From: Scleroderma bovista
Taxonomy: Eukaryota > Basidiomycota > Agaricomycetes > Boletales > Sclerodermataceae
Reading direction: 5' to 3'
Assembly (NCBI GenBank): GCA_037178675.1
Contig: JAYMGJ010000227.1
Location: forward strand, 1-64,000
DNA: 64,000 nt
This document shows, piece after piece, positions 25,008 to 36,824 of the stretch; positions within the stretch are counted from its first letter, which is position 1; each line of letters opens with the position of its first letter. The position numbers and the translations under genes were made by a program. Below the pieces are notes generated by a model. It searched no databases and was not told the origin of the DNA. It saw only the letters and a program-made list of their open reading frames with translations.

Positions 25008-25352
25008 CTACACCTTTACTACACTTTTGACTACACTTTTTTGTACACTTTAACTACACTTTTTTACTACACTTTTACTACACTTTTTGGTACATTTTTA
25101 CTCCACTTTTTACTCCACTTCTTTTATACACTTTGACTACACTTTTGACTACGCTTTTTTGTACACTTTTACTACACTTTTTTGTACACTTTTACTACAC
25201 TTTTTGTACACTTTTGACTACACTTTACTACACTTTTTTTGTACACTTTCACTACACTTTCACTACACTTTTTTGTACACTTTTACAACACTCTTTTGTA
25301 CAATTTTTTGACTACACTTTTACTACACTTTTTTGTACACCTTTACTACACC
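25008..25352. repeat. ACTACACTTTT minisatellite
   Basis: About 345 bases built from a short unit, ACTACACTTTT, alternating with TTGTACACTTTT, with variable T-run length. The open frames across it are low-complexity and are not genes. Confidence 0.92.
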
Positions 25353-25489
25353 TCTCCCTCTGCAGAGCATCCTTGATGTTGTCGGCGGCCCTTTATACCC
25401 ACCATGTACCTCATCCATAACCTGTGGTGCATTCTCCCATCTTTGTTTATCTCCATTCTTTTTCTGCTATGGTCCCAAAGCCAAAGACC

Positions 25490-26065
25490 GGAATGTGGTG
25501 TGAGTCAAAGTGTGGATTTGGGTTGGAGTAATAACCCAAACACAACACCAACAAAGGACTACGAATATGTGCGAGTGGTGGTTTACCTCCGCAGTGTTCA
25601 GAGAGGATGTGCTGAGGAGGGGGGAAGGGGATCTACACCAACAGGGTGATGCAGACGATGATGCAGGATACTCCTGGTGAGACAACCCTAAGGGCAAACA
25701 ACCCAAAGAACTACCACACGTTGAGACTCTGAGGAGGAAGTAGGAACCAAGTGTCTTAGAGCAAAAACCCAAAGAGAGCTCGAATGGAGAGCCTCTGGGT
25801 GCTGGATTGCAGCAGTATATATACTACACTACACGTGTCCTGTGTGAGGCTATCCATGAGGCTGTATGCTGTATGAGGCAGTGAACACAGCTGCCATCCT
25901 GTGGTAAGGCTATGCTAATGACATCAAGGGATACAGCATGTGCAGCACGAGGTTGTAGTCTAGACAGACCTACAGATAAGATGCACTAGATAAGATACCA
26001 TGGTACGATAAGATAAGATGTCATCTAATCGCAGATTAGATAAGATAAAAAGTTAGACCGTTACA
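25490..26065 (-). mobile_element. 3' LTR of gypsy-2
   Basis: The right edge is firm: on the minus strand a purine tract (AAGGGGGGAGTAG, complement of 26,066-26,078) is followed directly by TGTAACGG, which is the standard PPT-LTR junction. A TATATATA promoter box on the minus strand lies near 25,811-25,822. The left edge near 25,490 is an estimate because no target duplication could be matched. Confidence 0.65.
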
Positions 26066-26076
26066 CTACTCCCCCC

Positions 26077-29000
26077 TTAGGTGCAGGATTCCAGACTGCA
26101 AAAGGTAGGGTTGCATACAGTAAGATTCTCGGGAATCCGAGTAAATAACGAGTTGAAGTCTGACTGCACCATGTGAAGCTTTTGAGGGGCAGAAGGATTT
26201 TCCCTATAAAAATGCTCGACTACCAGAGGAGAATTCTTCAGATTTGACGAGGGTTCCCACGTTCTCTCCTGTTCTTCATACCCTTTCCAGTGTACCAAGT
26301 ACTGGAGCTGGCATCTATAAATACGGGACGCTACAATATAGTCCACTTCGTATTCTTCATCATGTTCTTCAGAGACAAGTACTGGGCCAGGCCGGGAAAC
26401 AGGTTGTCCAGGGAGTGGACCTAAATAAGGTTTAACTCAGGAAACATTCACTACCGGGTGAATCCGAAGGGCTTTCGGGAGCTTAAGCTCGACCGCGTTT
26501 GGGGTTACTCGAGTGACCTCATAGGGGCTGATCCATTTTTCCGTAAGCTTCTTTGAAGCGCGACTTAACATACGAAGGTTGTCCGTTGAGAGCCAGACTT
26601 GCTGACCGACAGTATAGTCCGGGGCGGGATTTCTATGCTTATCTGCCTGAAGCTTCATGTTGCATTTAGCCTTCTCAGAAGATTCAACGACTTTGTTAAA
26701 TATGGCAGCGAAGTCTTTAGCTGCTGGGGCTATTGTCTGCACTGGCTCTACACCCATGCGCGGGGAATAACTCCAGGTAATTCCAAACGGGGAATCGGTG
26801 GTAACCTCCGAGACCGTGTTGTTCCAGACAAACTGGGCAATCTTGATCCACTTAGCCCAATCGCCTTGACGATCACTAACATAGGTCCGAAGGTACTGTT
26901 TGATTTCGCGGTTCAACCGCTCCGTCTGTCTGTCAGTTTGCAGGTGAAAGGCAGTAGACATCTTGCGCTTTATGCCTAAAAGTCTATACAACTCCCCCAG
27001 GAAGTTGCTCGCAAAGACCGATCCATGGTCGGATATCACAGTGCTAGGAAGTCCCACTGCAAGCATTTCCCAATGTTTCATGAAAAAACTTTGTAAAAAA
27101 ATAGAAGAAAGAGATACTCTTTTATTTACAATTTTGTTCAACAAAAAAGACAAATATCATACAGCATTATTTTTGTCATTTTTGTGTCAAGACATGATTT
27201 GAGATCATTTCTTATATTGAGAGTATAAAATATTTAACCTTTTTCTTTTGCCTGTCCCTTGCAAAACAAATAAAGAAATAACAATGTAAATTTTCCCACA
27301 GCAAGCATTTTCAATTTTCTGCAGTGAAAATTTGAATCAAAAGATACTCTATTCCACAAAAATAAATGTTTAGGAAATATGCTATATATTTTTGGTCATA
27401 ACACTTTAACCAGCCAATCAGTATCCAGGAACAATCATGTTTCTTGAGGAAAAATCTATTGTTTCTTTCAATATGTTGTTAGAAATAATATGGTATCTTA
27501 TTTCTAATAAACCATGCTGAAATCCTTGCTGTGAGAAAAGTTACATTTTCTTTTCTTTATTTGTTTTTCAAGGAACAGGCAAAAGAAAAAGGTTAAATTT
27601 CTTATAGTTCTAACATAAGAAATGATCTCAAATGATGTTTTGGCAAAGAAAATGACAAAATGATGCTGTATGATATTTGTGTATTTTGTTAAACAAAATT
27701 GTAAATAAAAGAGTATCTCTTTCTTCTATATTTTTATAATGTTTTGTCATAAAACATTGAGAAATGCTTGCAGTGTCCATGTTGGCACCAAACATGATCT
27801 TTAAATAATTCAGCAGTCGAGAGAGCGGTTTCCTCTTTGGTGCATGGCACAAAGACCACCTCTTTGGAGAACCGGTCGACGACTACTAATATATAGTTAT
27901 AACCGAGGGATTCTGGCATCTCGGTAAAGTCCATTGTGATGTCAAGCCATGGTCCTTCCAGGACAGGGAGAGGAAGGAGGCTTCCAGAAGTTTTTTGATT
28001 TGAAACCTTTGACTGCTGGCACTTTTGACAGTGTTTTACGTAGGTTTGGATCTGCTCCTTCATCCCTTTCCAGGAATAGTGCTTCCTGAGCGCGTTAAAC
28101 GTAGCTTTGACACCCTTATGTCCAGCAACAGGTGTGTCATGGAAGTCCGTGATTAGCGACTGGCGCTCTTCGTAAGTCAGATCAGTGACGTCGATCGACT
28201 TAATAGATACGGGGTTTAACAAGGTCTGATCCTTGTTGTTGTTGGAGCTAGAGACGTAATAGTCCGACCACCTACTAAGCGGGTCTGCAACATGCATCTG
28301 GGTTCCTTTCTTATAAATTAACGAGTAGTTGAAGTGCGTCATCCACATCTGCCAGTGCGCTTGGCGCTTGGAGAGATTCTGCAACTTCATGAAGTACGTT
28401 AAGTTATGATGGTCTGTGTAGATCTCAAAGGCATAAGGAGTGGCTTCGAGATAATGGCGCCAGGCCTCTGTTGCTTTTATAATGGCCAGCATTTCTTTGT
28501 TGTGAATAGGATAGTTGCATTCTGGCGGTGTCATAGAGTGCAACATGTACGCTACTGGTCTGAATTCGCCGTCCTCGCACTTAACGGATATCACTCCCCT
28601 GATGGTGAACTCAGATGCATCAGTTTCGAGGCGGAATTCGCGGTCCTGGTCAGGGTACTGAAGTACTGGTGCACGAGTAAATGCAGCCTTCAAGGCTTCA
28701 AACGCTGCGCATTCCTTATTACCAAAGTGGAACACAACATCTTTGCATGTTAAGTCTGTCAATGGCCTAGCCATGATTGCGTAATCTTTAATAAAGCATC
28801 TATAGAAGTTGCCGAGGCCTAAGAATGCTCGAACCTGTTTGACATTCGTTGGCTCAGGCCACTTCAAAATAGCGTTAACTTTTTCAGGGTCCATCTTTAT
28901 TCTGTCACATGAGACTATCATTCCAAGGAAGTCAACTTCGGTAACGCGGAAGCGACACTTCTCGGGTTTGACAAACAAGTCATTATCACGTAAATGTTTT

Positions 29001-30175
29001 AAGACTTCAAGCACGATTCTGTCATGCTTTTCCTGATTGTCCGTGTTTGTAAATATCATGAGGTCGTCAATATACACCACGCAGACATCCGACATATCAT
29101 GGAAGATCTCGTTCATCATCTTCTGGAATGTTGCGGGTGAATTACATAGACCAAAATACATAACAACCGGCTCAAAAGCCCCTTTGTGCATTACAAACGT
29201 GGCTTTCCACTCATCACCTTCCTTGATATGGACATTATTATATCCCCAGCAAAGATCCATCTTCGTGAAGAGTTTACATCCTTTCAGCTTGTCGACAAGC
29301 TGACTGATCAAGGGCAGCGGGTAGTTATTTTTAATGGTCCACTCATTTAAATAACGATAGTCCTGAACCATGCGCTTCTTGCCGTCTTTTTTGGGAACAA
29401 AGAAGACAGGGGAAGTCTGAGGGGAAATGGACAGGCCAATATATCCTTTCGCAAGCTGATCGTCAACAAAGTCCTCAACTTCCTTCTGTTCATCCACCGA
29501 CAGGGGTATCAAACGCCCTTTCCTAGGTGGGAAGTCTTTCCTGAGATGTATACCATGATCCCATGGCTTTCTAAGTGGCATGCGTTCTGACGACTTCTTC
29601 GAGAAGATGTCTAAATACTCCCAGTACTCTCGGGGTACAAGCTTCTGGGCCTCTTCAAGGGTTGTCTCATTGATAGCAACCTTTGACTCGTGAGCCTTTA
29701 AAGCCTGAATCCAAGTTTCCTGAGATTCATTCTGACGTAATAATTTAGCGAAGCCTGTTTCCAAGAGTGTCTTGCACTCAGGGGGGCACCTAGTTAAATT
29801 AACTTGTCCAGTTACCCAATCAATATCAGGGTTATGCTTTCTAAGCCAGGTGTGGCCGAGGATAAGGGGGACCTTTCCAAGGCAAGTGACTGCACACCAA
29901 AGCTTTTCGGCGTGTTTCCCAATACCGACTGTAAGTAATACATAGTGCGTTGTCACGCACCAAACATGTTTGGTACTGTGGACATGGAGAAAGTTAGCTG
30001 ATGAAACTAATGCAAAGAATGCACACCCAAGATCTGTTGAAAGATTGTTCTGACTTGAGGGATACAGACAGCCCTTGCTATCCATATCATGCAAAGTCAA
30101 GACTATCCTTATGCGAAGAATGAATACAAGCTTGTCATAGCCATCTATCACACAAGAATGACTATCCTGGAGCAA
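26077..30175 (-). pseudogene. Ty3/gypsy chromovirus polyprotein (gypsy-2), interrupted
   Basis: Read on the minus strand: a partial protease-like block (ending about 29,790), reverse transcriptase with YIDD (near 29,080), RNase H (about 28,640-28,290), integrase with an H-H-C-C finger (about 28,140-27,990) and the catalytic Asp residues, then integrase C-terminus and a chromodomain (about 26,290-26,140). The frame from 30,175 to the MITE is open over about 800 codons. The element is broken by a 721-base MITE at 27,055-27,775 between integrase catalytic residues and by a TGA at 26,437-26,439, where Arg is likely. The sequence beyond about 29,930 does not look like a Ty3 Gag or protease, so the 5' end is truncated. 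Confidence 0.88.
27055..27775. mobile_element. CACTG-ended MITE (CACTA/EnSpm-like) in gypsy-2 integrase
   Basis: The ends are CACTGCAAGCATTTC and its inverted copy. The inverted similarity runs inward for more than 100 bases with few mismatches. A 3-base duplication, TCC, flanks it (27,052-27,054 and 27,776-27,778). Removing the element restores the integrase frame. CACTG termini with a 3-base duplication point to the CACTA/EnSpm superfamily. The interior is AT-rich and encodes no transposase, so it is non-autonomous. Confidence 0.85.
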
Positions 30176-31033
30176 GAGATGAATGCCATTGTCTGGCAGT
30201 CATCCCTCGCACGAGAACCACCAAGAAGCAGAAGAATCTGAGGATTGATGATCATTTCAGTATGAGAGAGGAATGCAACCTACTGCAGTCCAACTCCCAT
30301 ACCAGAACAACCAAAGAAGCAGAAGAAACGATAGAGAAACAAAGGAGAAAAGGAAGAATCATTTTTAGCGCCCAAATGTCAAATTTAGGTGCCCAGTGCC
30401 GGCATTCCGATATTTTGAATAGCTCCGCCATTTTTAAAGCTATCAATCATGTGTTTATTTCCCACGGAGATATTCCACCCGCAATCCAGACACCCGCTTC
30501 ATCACTCACTATGGAGTCCGCATTTTCTCTGCAACGTTTCTCCACTATTGCAGCAAACCTCAACTATGTCCTGCTCTTGGGACAGCCTCTCCCTGAGCTC
30601 CTGTGTACTGTCTGGTACATATCTTCCCAGCCTGCTCCCTCAGTCCCTCTTGTTCTCGGTCAGCGCGTTCTCCTCGTCAGTCCTGCGTCGCACACATACT
30701 TTGGTCATCTCAAGTCTATCGTTAGACTTGAAAATTCATACCTGGTCGTCTCTGTGTCTCCTGAGTCCTCTGCATATGGTCCTTTCATCCCAGAGTCCTG
30801 TCACATCCATCTCCCTCTATCATTCATCTTGCTTCCCTGGACATGTCAAATCCGCTACTTGCGATTCTCTTCCCTGCTATCCCGCAACAAACACAAATGA
30901 AACAGTGCTCTAGAACCCTTCTTAGGAGCCCTAATAGAGTACAGAACCTTCCCCTTACTACTCAAGGGAAGACTGCACTTCGGGAGCACCAAATTTCGTG
31001 TTTTTGCTCTACAGAAGCTCAATCCAAGGGATT
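30176..31033. other. Unassigned region with one open frame
   Basis: A plus-strand frame of 212 codons (30,262-30,900) begins with a charged segment and continues with a hydrophobic, Ser/Pro-rich part containing VLGQRVLLVSP and YLVVSVSPESS. It faintly resembles beta-barrel chromatin-binding segments, but not enough to name. It lies between gypsy-2 and an LTR-like block and may be a retroelement leftover. Confidence 0.3.
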
Positions 31034-31961
31034 TGTGACACTCTGTGATCAGCTGTGACTCTACTTGTCATTCCAGGCCCCCTGACACTGCTCTTCTGGT
31101 CGGATCAATTCTTTTATTATCCCCCAGCCACTCCCATCAGTGGCACTGCTTCAGAAGCTCATCTCCAGATCTAAAGTTCAATCAATCACAGGTTGTGCTT
31201 CCCTTCTGTCTGAGTCACACAGAGTCACTCTGGCTCACTCTGGCTCACTCTGCTGCGCATTATTCACCCCCTCTTGGCATTACTAATCCCCATTACTCCC
31301 CTTACCAATCACTTACCAATCATCCTTCAAATCATGCTTATCATGCTGCTTATCAATTCATGACTCATGCCCCTATGATTCATATGCATTATGTCATTGC
31401 ATATGCTCATTTAGCTTCGATCTACTCATCCCCTGCTTTCCCCCCCTCTCTTTTGGGCCCCATGCAATGATTTTTCCATATTCTTGATTATACACCCCTT
31501 TTTACCTATGTTTTTGCTCTTTCCCTTGGCTCAGCAGCTTGTTCAGGCTCTCCCCATCGATGACTCAGCCTGATTACACTGCTTATCAATTGCTTACCAA
31601 TTTCTTACCAATCTCTTACCAAGCACTTAGTCATTTGTGCTTACAGGGCCACAGCCCCTCCTGTATATAAACCAGCAGCCAAAGGCTGCAAGGAAGTGTC
31701 TGCTTCCCCCTCAATAAAGCGACCACATTCACTCTCCCTCACTGTCTATAAGCTCTATCTCTGTCTTTGGACTTGTAGGTCACTCAGTGCTGGCCTAAAG
31801 CTCCTATATTGTTGTTTATCAGATATATCTTGTATCTGATCATTTCTCTAGGCTCAAGCGCAGTCTAGCTTCTCTGTCCACTCCATCCCATCACTGTCCA
31901 TCGCATTCTTGAAGCAGGAACTGTCCCCTTGCTTCCCTGTTGCTCCATCACTGCTGTTACA
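31034..31961 (+). mobile_element. LTR-like block
   Basis: About 928 bases starting TGTGACAC and ending GTTACA, with a plus-strand TATATAAAC box near 31,664 and an AATAAAG signal near 31,711, in the order expected of U3-R-U5. No matching target duplication flanks it (GGATT left, CCCCT right) and no second copy is in the window. It could be one LTR of a truncated element. Confidence 0.45.
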
Positions 31962-32584
31962 CCCCTGTCATCAATCTATCATTGCTCTTCAATCCCAGGA
32001 CTCTTCCTAACCACTGTGGTAGGCTGAAGAGGAGTCAATACCATCCCAAGTCACATTCCATCCCCATCAGAAGCCCTTCCCTTCCCTCCTGCATCCTGCC
32101 TGAAGGTGTGCAGCACATCCCCCTGAGGAGATTAAATACCAGAAACGCAAAGGAAGACCACCACTCGCATTTTGCTGTCATTTGGTGTTGGTTGTTGGTT
32201 GTTCTGACCTCTTCCCTCACTTAGGCGCACACCGCACTGTCTGTGGATGCTCTGAAAATGCTAATTGTTATGTTTTAGCCATACTTTTCTGTCTTTCATA
32301 TAATATGTTTTCATAGTCACCAATTCTATTTTTGTTCTCATTCTCGCAATGTTCAATCAATGAGTATTTTAGGCTCAACAATGTCAATGATGCCACAATG
32401 GTCTACACAACGTACATCAGGTATCTATGTTTTTTCTTTTTCTTTCTTTTTCTTTTTTTTTTTTTTTTTTGGGGGGGGGGGGGGTTGGAACACAAATGTC
32501 AATTCAAACACAATCTAGAAGTGACATCAACGGACCGAGCACATGAGAGAAACAAGCGGACGCACCGTGAGATATACATCAAAC
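31962..32584. other. Non-coding stretch with a T18/G14-type homopolymer
   Basis: No gene is recognised. A pyrimidine run ending in about 18 T is followed by about 14 G (32,430-32,486). Such tracts are also prone to assembly error. Confidence 0.7.
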
Positions 32585-32909
32585 CTGTCATGTGGCATCC
32601 TTTACATGCATATCCTTGTCGCTTCCAGAGTCAATTTGAGGCCGTTGTGTTCCAGGAGAGGGGTTTGCATTACCCTCTGGATGGGGAATGGGGCCAGCAC
32701 GTGCCAGCAGGGGGTGTGGTGGATAGAAAGGATAGAATGTGGGCGCTGGAAGGGACAAATGATATGGATCGTTTACACCATGATAGTAGGCATTGTGAAA
32801 TCGAGGTGGTACATTGTGATCTGGGTGCTCCGACTGCAGAGGATGCGATGTTCGCATAGAGCTGTGAGCATTGGGCGGAGGGTATGCCAGGTGGTACTGT
32901 GGTGGAATA
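32585..32909 (-). pseudogene. Pro/His/Tyr-rich gene fragment truncated by gypsy-3 LTR
   Basis: From the LTR edge at 32,909 the minus strand is open for about 105 codons to a stop near 32,588. The translation is rich in Pro, His and Tyr (for example NAYYHGVNDPYHLSLPAP), with few repeats. It looks like the C-terminal part of a disordered host protein whose upstream part was displaced by the retroelement. The family is not recognised. Confidence 0.4.
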
Positions 32910-33532
32910 TGTCAAGACCGGTTCTTCACCGATCTGATCTCTACGAGGGGTCAGGGGGTCAGGGGTTGGTCTAGCGGTAAGACCGAGATGCTACGTAGCA
33001 TAGTCGCGCTTCCCAAGTAATAGGAAGGCCGACCGAGGGTCTAACAGAGAGTCCGAGGGTAAACGGTCTACGACCGAGTGCTTGCACGAGACAGAGACGG
33101 AGAGTGCGAAAGGAGAACAGAGGAGAAGTATCTTATTCGATATTCAAACTGAACTACAACAGACCGAGTATCTAGGTATTTATACTGAGTGGAATGGATG
33201 AGGCGATGTACGGGAAGTTGGGATTACCGACGAATGACGAGCGCAGATGCGCTGCGCGCTGAGTAAGTACGGTAAGTGCGATAACCGGATTACCGATGAG
33301 TATCGTATTAGTAATGCAACGGGACGGGAACGTATAGTAACCGGAAACAAGAAAGGAAACATATTAGGTAATCGTACAGGGAGACAGAATGGACAACACG
33401 CTCACCGATCGGTGGCGATACAGGACAGATAGAGAGAAACGGAAAAGGGAGTACATACAATAAACGGATGGCGAATGCGTGGACGCGATCGGACAATAGG
33501 GTACAGGGTGATCAGATGTCACGGTTGTGACA
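32910..33532 (-). mobile_element. 3' LTR of gypsy-3
   Basis: A 623-base block starting TGTCAAGACC and ending GTTGTGACA on the plus strand. At its right edge, CCCCCTCTTAG on the plus strand is the complement of a polypurine tract, so this is the 3' LTR of a minus-strand element. It differs from LTR-A. The other LTR is absent because the element is 5' truncated. Confidence 0.85.
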
Positions 33533-33697
33533 GTATCCCCCTCTTAGGGCCGAGCCCACAAGGCTGCAATGCGTATTCCACACCGAGTGTGTGCGGCCAT
33601 TGTCTGGGTTTGAAAATCGGTTAGGGCGTATATAAGACTGGCCTTCGGTGACGGTAGCCCAACAAATCCTCTTCTTTCATATCTTACTTGATTAACC

Positions 33698-34093
33698 ATG
33701 TCCGCTGGCAACAACAACACCAATTGGAAGCGCGCCGCTTCGCCTGAGTTGGAAGGGAAACCGACCGACTCGATACAAGTCCAGATCGCGAAGTTCGATG
33801 AGCAATCGTGGAGACGTCGGGAGCGATTGATGAAACAGGCAGCCGAGCAAGAGGCGAAGAGGTTGGCAGAAGAGGCTGCGAAGAAGAAGGCTGAGGAGGA
33901 GGCGAGGAGAGTCGCCGAGGAGAAGCGGAAGGCCAAGGAGCAGGCAAAGAAGGTCGCCGAGGCGAAAGCGCGGGCCGACTTCGAGGCAAGGCGCAAGGCC
34001 GAGGCGGAGGTGAGGGCGAAGGAGAAGTCGGATGAGACGGACGGGGAAGGCGGAGAGTCGGGAGACGAAGACGGAGAGGGCGAGTCCAAGTAG
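33698..34093 (+). CDS. Antisense accessory ORF of gypsy-3, charged coiled coil
   Basis: 131 codons, convergent with pol and placed between pol and the 3' LTR. The start is a good-context ATG (ACCATGTCC). After a short Asn/Ser-rich leader comes one long helix of Ala/Glu/Lys/Arg (about residues 35-112), then an acidic Gly/Glu/Asp tail. A stop is at 34,091. The position and charged-helix content match the antisense ORF of gypsy-1 (2,798-3,625), though the cysteine cluster is not present here. Function unknown; a nucleic-acid-binding or structural role is a guess. Confidence 0.65.
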   Translation: MSAGNNNTNWKRAASPELEGKPTDSIQVQIAKFDEQSWRRRERLMKQAAEQEAKRLAEEAAKKKAEEEARRVAEEKRKAKEQAKKVAEAKARADFEARRKAEAEVRAKEKSDETDGEGGESGDEDGEGESK

Positions 34094-34185
34094 TCGGACT
34101 GTACATGTAATTGTATTTAGTTTTCTTTTTTCTTTTACTTTGTTTTGTACACTTTGAATAGACTTTGTTCGGTGACTTGAACGAC

Positions 34186-36075
34186 TTAGCGTGAGAGGCT
34201 TTCTAAGGGGCCTGGCTTAGTCGGGTAGGCTTTGTGGTAGTCGGCCACGAGTTCTGATGCGTGTCCTAGCTCAGTCGCGATCAACCAAGATGTTTCTTCG
34301 TTGGTACCTTCGTAACCAGCCCATCTAACTAGGTAGAGGAGTGGGCATTGGCGTCGACGTCGGTCGAACTTTGAGTCGAGGATCTCGGTGATCTCGAACT
34401 CGGGTTCGCCGTCGACTTCGATGGGAGGTGGTGGAGGTTGTGACCGATTCGGTATTGTATTCGGTGTCGCTGGTTCGAGCTGTGAGACGTGGAAGACGGG
34501 ATGGACAGCACGCATAGAGTCGGGGAGATGGATTGTGAATGATAAAGTGCTGACTTGGGCGATGATTGGGTAGGGGCCGAGATTCTTCTCGGAGAGTTTC
34601 TTTGATGGTTGGGTAGACCTAAAGTACTTGGCTTTGACGAATACTTGATCACCGACTTTGAAATCGGGTGCGGGTGATCTTCTGGCGTCAGCAGGGCCTT
34701 GGTACCTTTTCTGGGCAGCAGCCATTTCTTCACGTAGGTACTCATGCAATGATTCTAAGTCAATTGCGTATTCCCTTGCCCGAGCCGATGAGAGATCGCG
34801 CTCGGGGTGCACAGTGAGGTTCGGGTGGTATCCTTTGTTCGCGAAGAACGGTGATACACCAGTCGTGGCGCTAGGGGCATTGTTGTAGGCGAACTCGGCG
34901 AGAGGTAGTAAGTCCGACCAGTTGTCCTGCTGGTAATTGCAGTACATCCTGAGGTATTGCTCGAGTGTTTGATTAGCTCGCTCGGTCTGTCCGTCACCTT
35001 CTGGGTGATAGCCCAAAGTGAAATGTAATTTCATATCTAAGGCCTTACCGAGTGAATGGAAGAAATGGGAAACAAACTCTGAGCCTCGGTCAGACGTTAC
35101 ATGCGCGGGGACGCCGTGCTTAGTGAAGACGTGGAGTAGGAAGAGCTGTGCGAGCTCAGGGGAGGTTATTGTGTCGTGAGTCGGGATGAATATGGCTTGC
35201 TTTGATAGTCGGTCAATGACTACCAGTATGGCTGTGAAGCCGGATGAGGACGGGAGTTGCTCGATGAAATCCATTGAGATGGAATTCCATGGTCGGTCGG
35301 GGACCGGTAATTGCTTGAGCATCCCATAGGGTCGGTGACGTGGCGTCTTGGCTCGGGCGCAGGCCGTGCAGGACTTAACGTAGTCCTTTACGTAGGTACG
35401 AATGCCTGGCCATGTGTATTCGCGACGAATGAGCTCTAGGGTGCGGTTCTGACCGAAGTGTCCCGATAGGGGATGGTCATGCTTGTATCTGAGGACACGA
35501 AGACGTAAGTCATCGGCCTCGGGGACGTACATGCGGCCATCGAGACGTAGGTAACCAGTCTCATCGGTCGACCATCGGGGATTCGAGGTGTCCGAGAGGT
35601 GGGCTTTAGCAATGGGATCGGTCGGGAGGTTGGCTAGGATATCGGCATGGAGACGCTCGACGTCCATGAGTGCACTAGCTCTGAGTACTGGAGCGTGTAA
35701 GTATGCTGCGCGAAGGGAATTGGTGAGCTGTTCAGCCGTGAACACCAGTTGGAGGTTCTGTGGATTGACTCGGGTGAAGCCCCTATCCCCCTCTTTGGGG
35801 TAGACGTCCCAGCGTCTAGTCAAGGCGTCGGGCTTTGCACCAAGTTTACCAGGTCGGAAACAAATGATCAGGTTAAAAGAAGAAATATATTCTGACCATC
35901 GGGCTTGCCGACGGGTGAGAACCTTAGAGGTAGAGAAGTACTCCAAGTTTTTGTGGTCGGTCACGACGTCAATCGGGAAGGCAGGGCCCTCTAGGTAATG
36001 ACGCCAGGTTCTGAAGGCTTCGAAAATAGCGAGGAGCTCCTTGTCGTGTGTATCGTAGTTCAGCTCGGGCTCTCC
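34186..36075 (-). mobile_element. Ty3/gypsy chromovirus polyprotein, 5'-truncated (gypsy-3)
   Basis: An uninterrupted minus-strand frame of about 590 codons covers the end of RNase H (TDHKNLEYFS), the integrase finger (H-H-C-C, about 35,490-35,350), the integrase core with DFIEQLPSSSGF, TSDRGSEFVSHFF and EGDGQTERANQ, the GPY/F-type C-terminus and a chromodomain (about 34,440-34,240). RNase H sequence continues upstream to about 36,075 and then stops abruptly. Reverse transcriptase, protease and Gag are missing, as expected from 5' truncation or later deletion. It has far fewer CpG-type defects than gypsy-1, so it is younger. Confidence 0.9.
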
Positions 36076-36099
36076 CTAGTCAACTGGTGAGTAGTGCGT

Positions 36100-36451
36100 C
36101 AGTCTTGGTGAACTGGCCAGCGGATGTCATCTTTCCAGGTGAGGAACACCACGGTAAGGGAAGTGGCAAGGGTATTTCAGACCTTACTCGTCCAGAGTGC
36201 GTCAAGCTGGTGGCTGCTCTGACGGACACCAGTGACAACAGGATTTATGTTTGGCATGTCCCAAACATGAAAGGTAAATTCTCATCTTCTCGCTGTGAAT
36301 GGATGTTGATGTAGTTTTAGCAGCTCTCATCACCTCAAAAACCCCAGTCATCATCAGTGCCCCGCCCGTGCACGATTCTCAACTTTCGAAGGGCAAACAA
36401 ATGTATTGTAACCTTGCCGTTGACTATCTTGGACCTAACCGGTTGCCTAAT
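36100..36451 (+). pseudogene. Host gene, 5' part, interrupted by the KDZ element
   Basis: Coding sequence with GKGISDLTRPECVKLVAALT and RIYVWHVPNM, a GT-AG intron (about 36,272-36,313) and a second exon with ALITSKTPVIISAPPVH and LAVDYLGPNRLPN. It ends at the TSD (36,444-36,451). Joining base 36,451 to base 62,785 keeps the frame, and the 62.8-kb part continues the protein. The start lies upstream of, or was removed by, the truncated gypsy-3. The family is not recognised. Confidence 0.65.
36444..36451. repeat. Target-site duplication, left copy (TGCCTAAT)
   Basis: Eight bases identical to 62,777-62,784, directly flanking the KDZ element. Zisupton elements of the KDZ group are known to make 8-base duplications. 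Confidence 0.87.
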
Positions 36452-36457
36452 TGACCC

Positions 36458-36540
36458 CATGCACCTACTTAGGCCATCTTACACGGCCACCCAAAGGTGA
36501 AAATCGGCCGAGTGTCACAGACCAGCGGATGGTAGCCCAG
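36458..36540 (+). repeat. Left terminal inverted repeat of the KDZ element
   Basis: It matches the reverse complement of about 62,695-62,776. Shared words in order are ACCTAC, TCTTACAC, GCCACCC, AGGTGAAAAT and GGCCGAGTGTCA. Several mismatches are transitions (C/T or G/A). A more decayed internal copy lies at about 37,333-37,400. Confidence 0.87.
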
Positions 36541-36824
36541 GAATAATTTGTTATCGATTGCCACGGATGGGCTACCTACTTAGATATTATCACAATGTAA
36601 TATGGGTGGGCTAGATTGTCAATTAAGGGGAGGGTGAATGGGTCAAATTAAATATTGTCATGGAAATTAATGGGAGCACATAATTTGTGCTCACTATATC
36701 ATTCAGGTGGGCCCAGGCCTGCCTTTCATTCATGTCATTGGACAAGCACATATTGTATTATCATGTAGGTGTATAGGTGAGCTAAACCAAATCAGAGTAG
36801 CAGGGGGCACCAATACACAAATGG

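Noticed and set aside
25087..25420. Open frames across the ACTACACTTTT minisatellite
   Set aside because: The translations are repeats of a few residues produced by the satellite itself.
30262..30900. A 212-codon frame as a chromatin-binding gene
   Set aside because: Only a faint KOW/BAH-like impression; no firm motif, start context or splice structure.
32430..32486. Long T and G homopolymers as a functional element
   Set aside because: Simple low-complexity sequence that may also be an assembly artefact; no motif around it supports a role.
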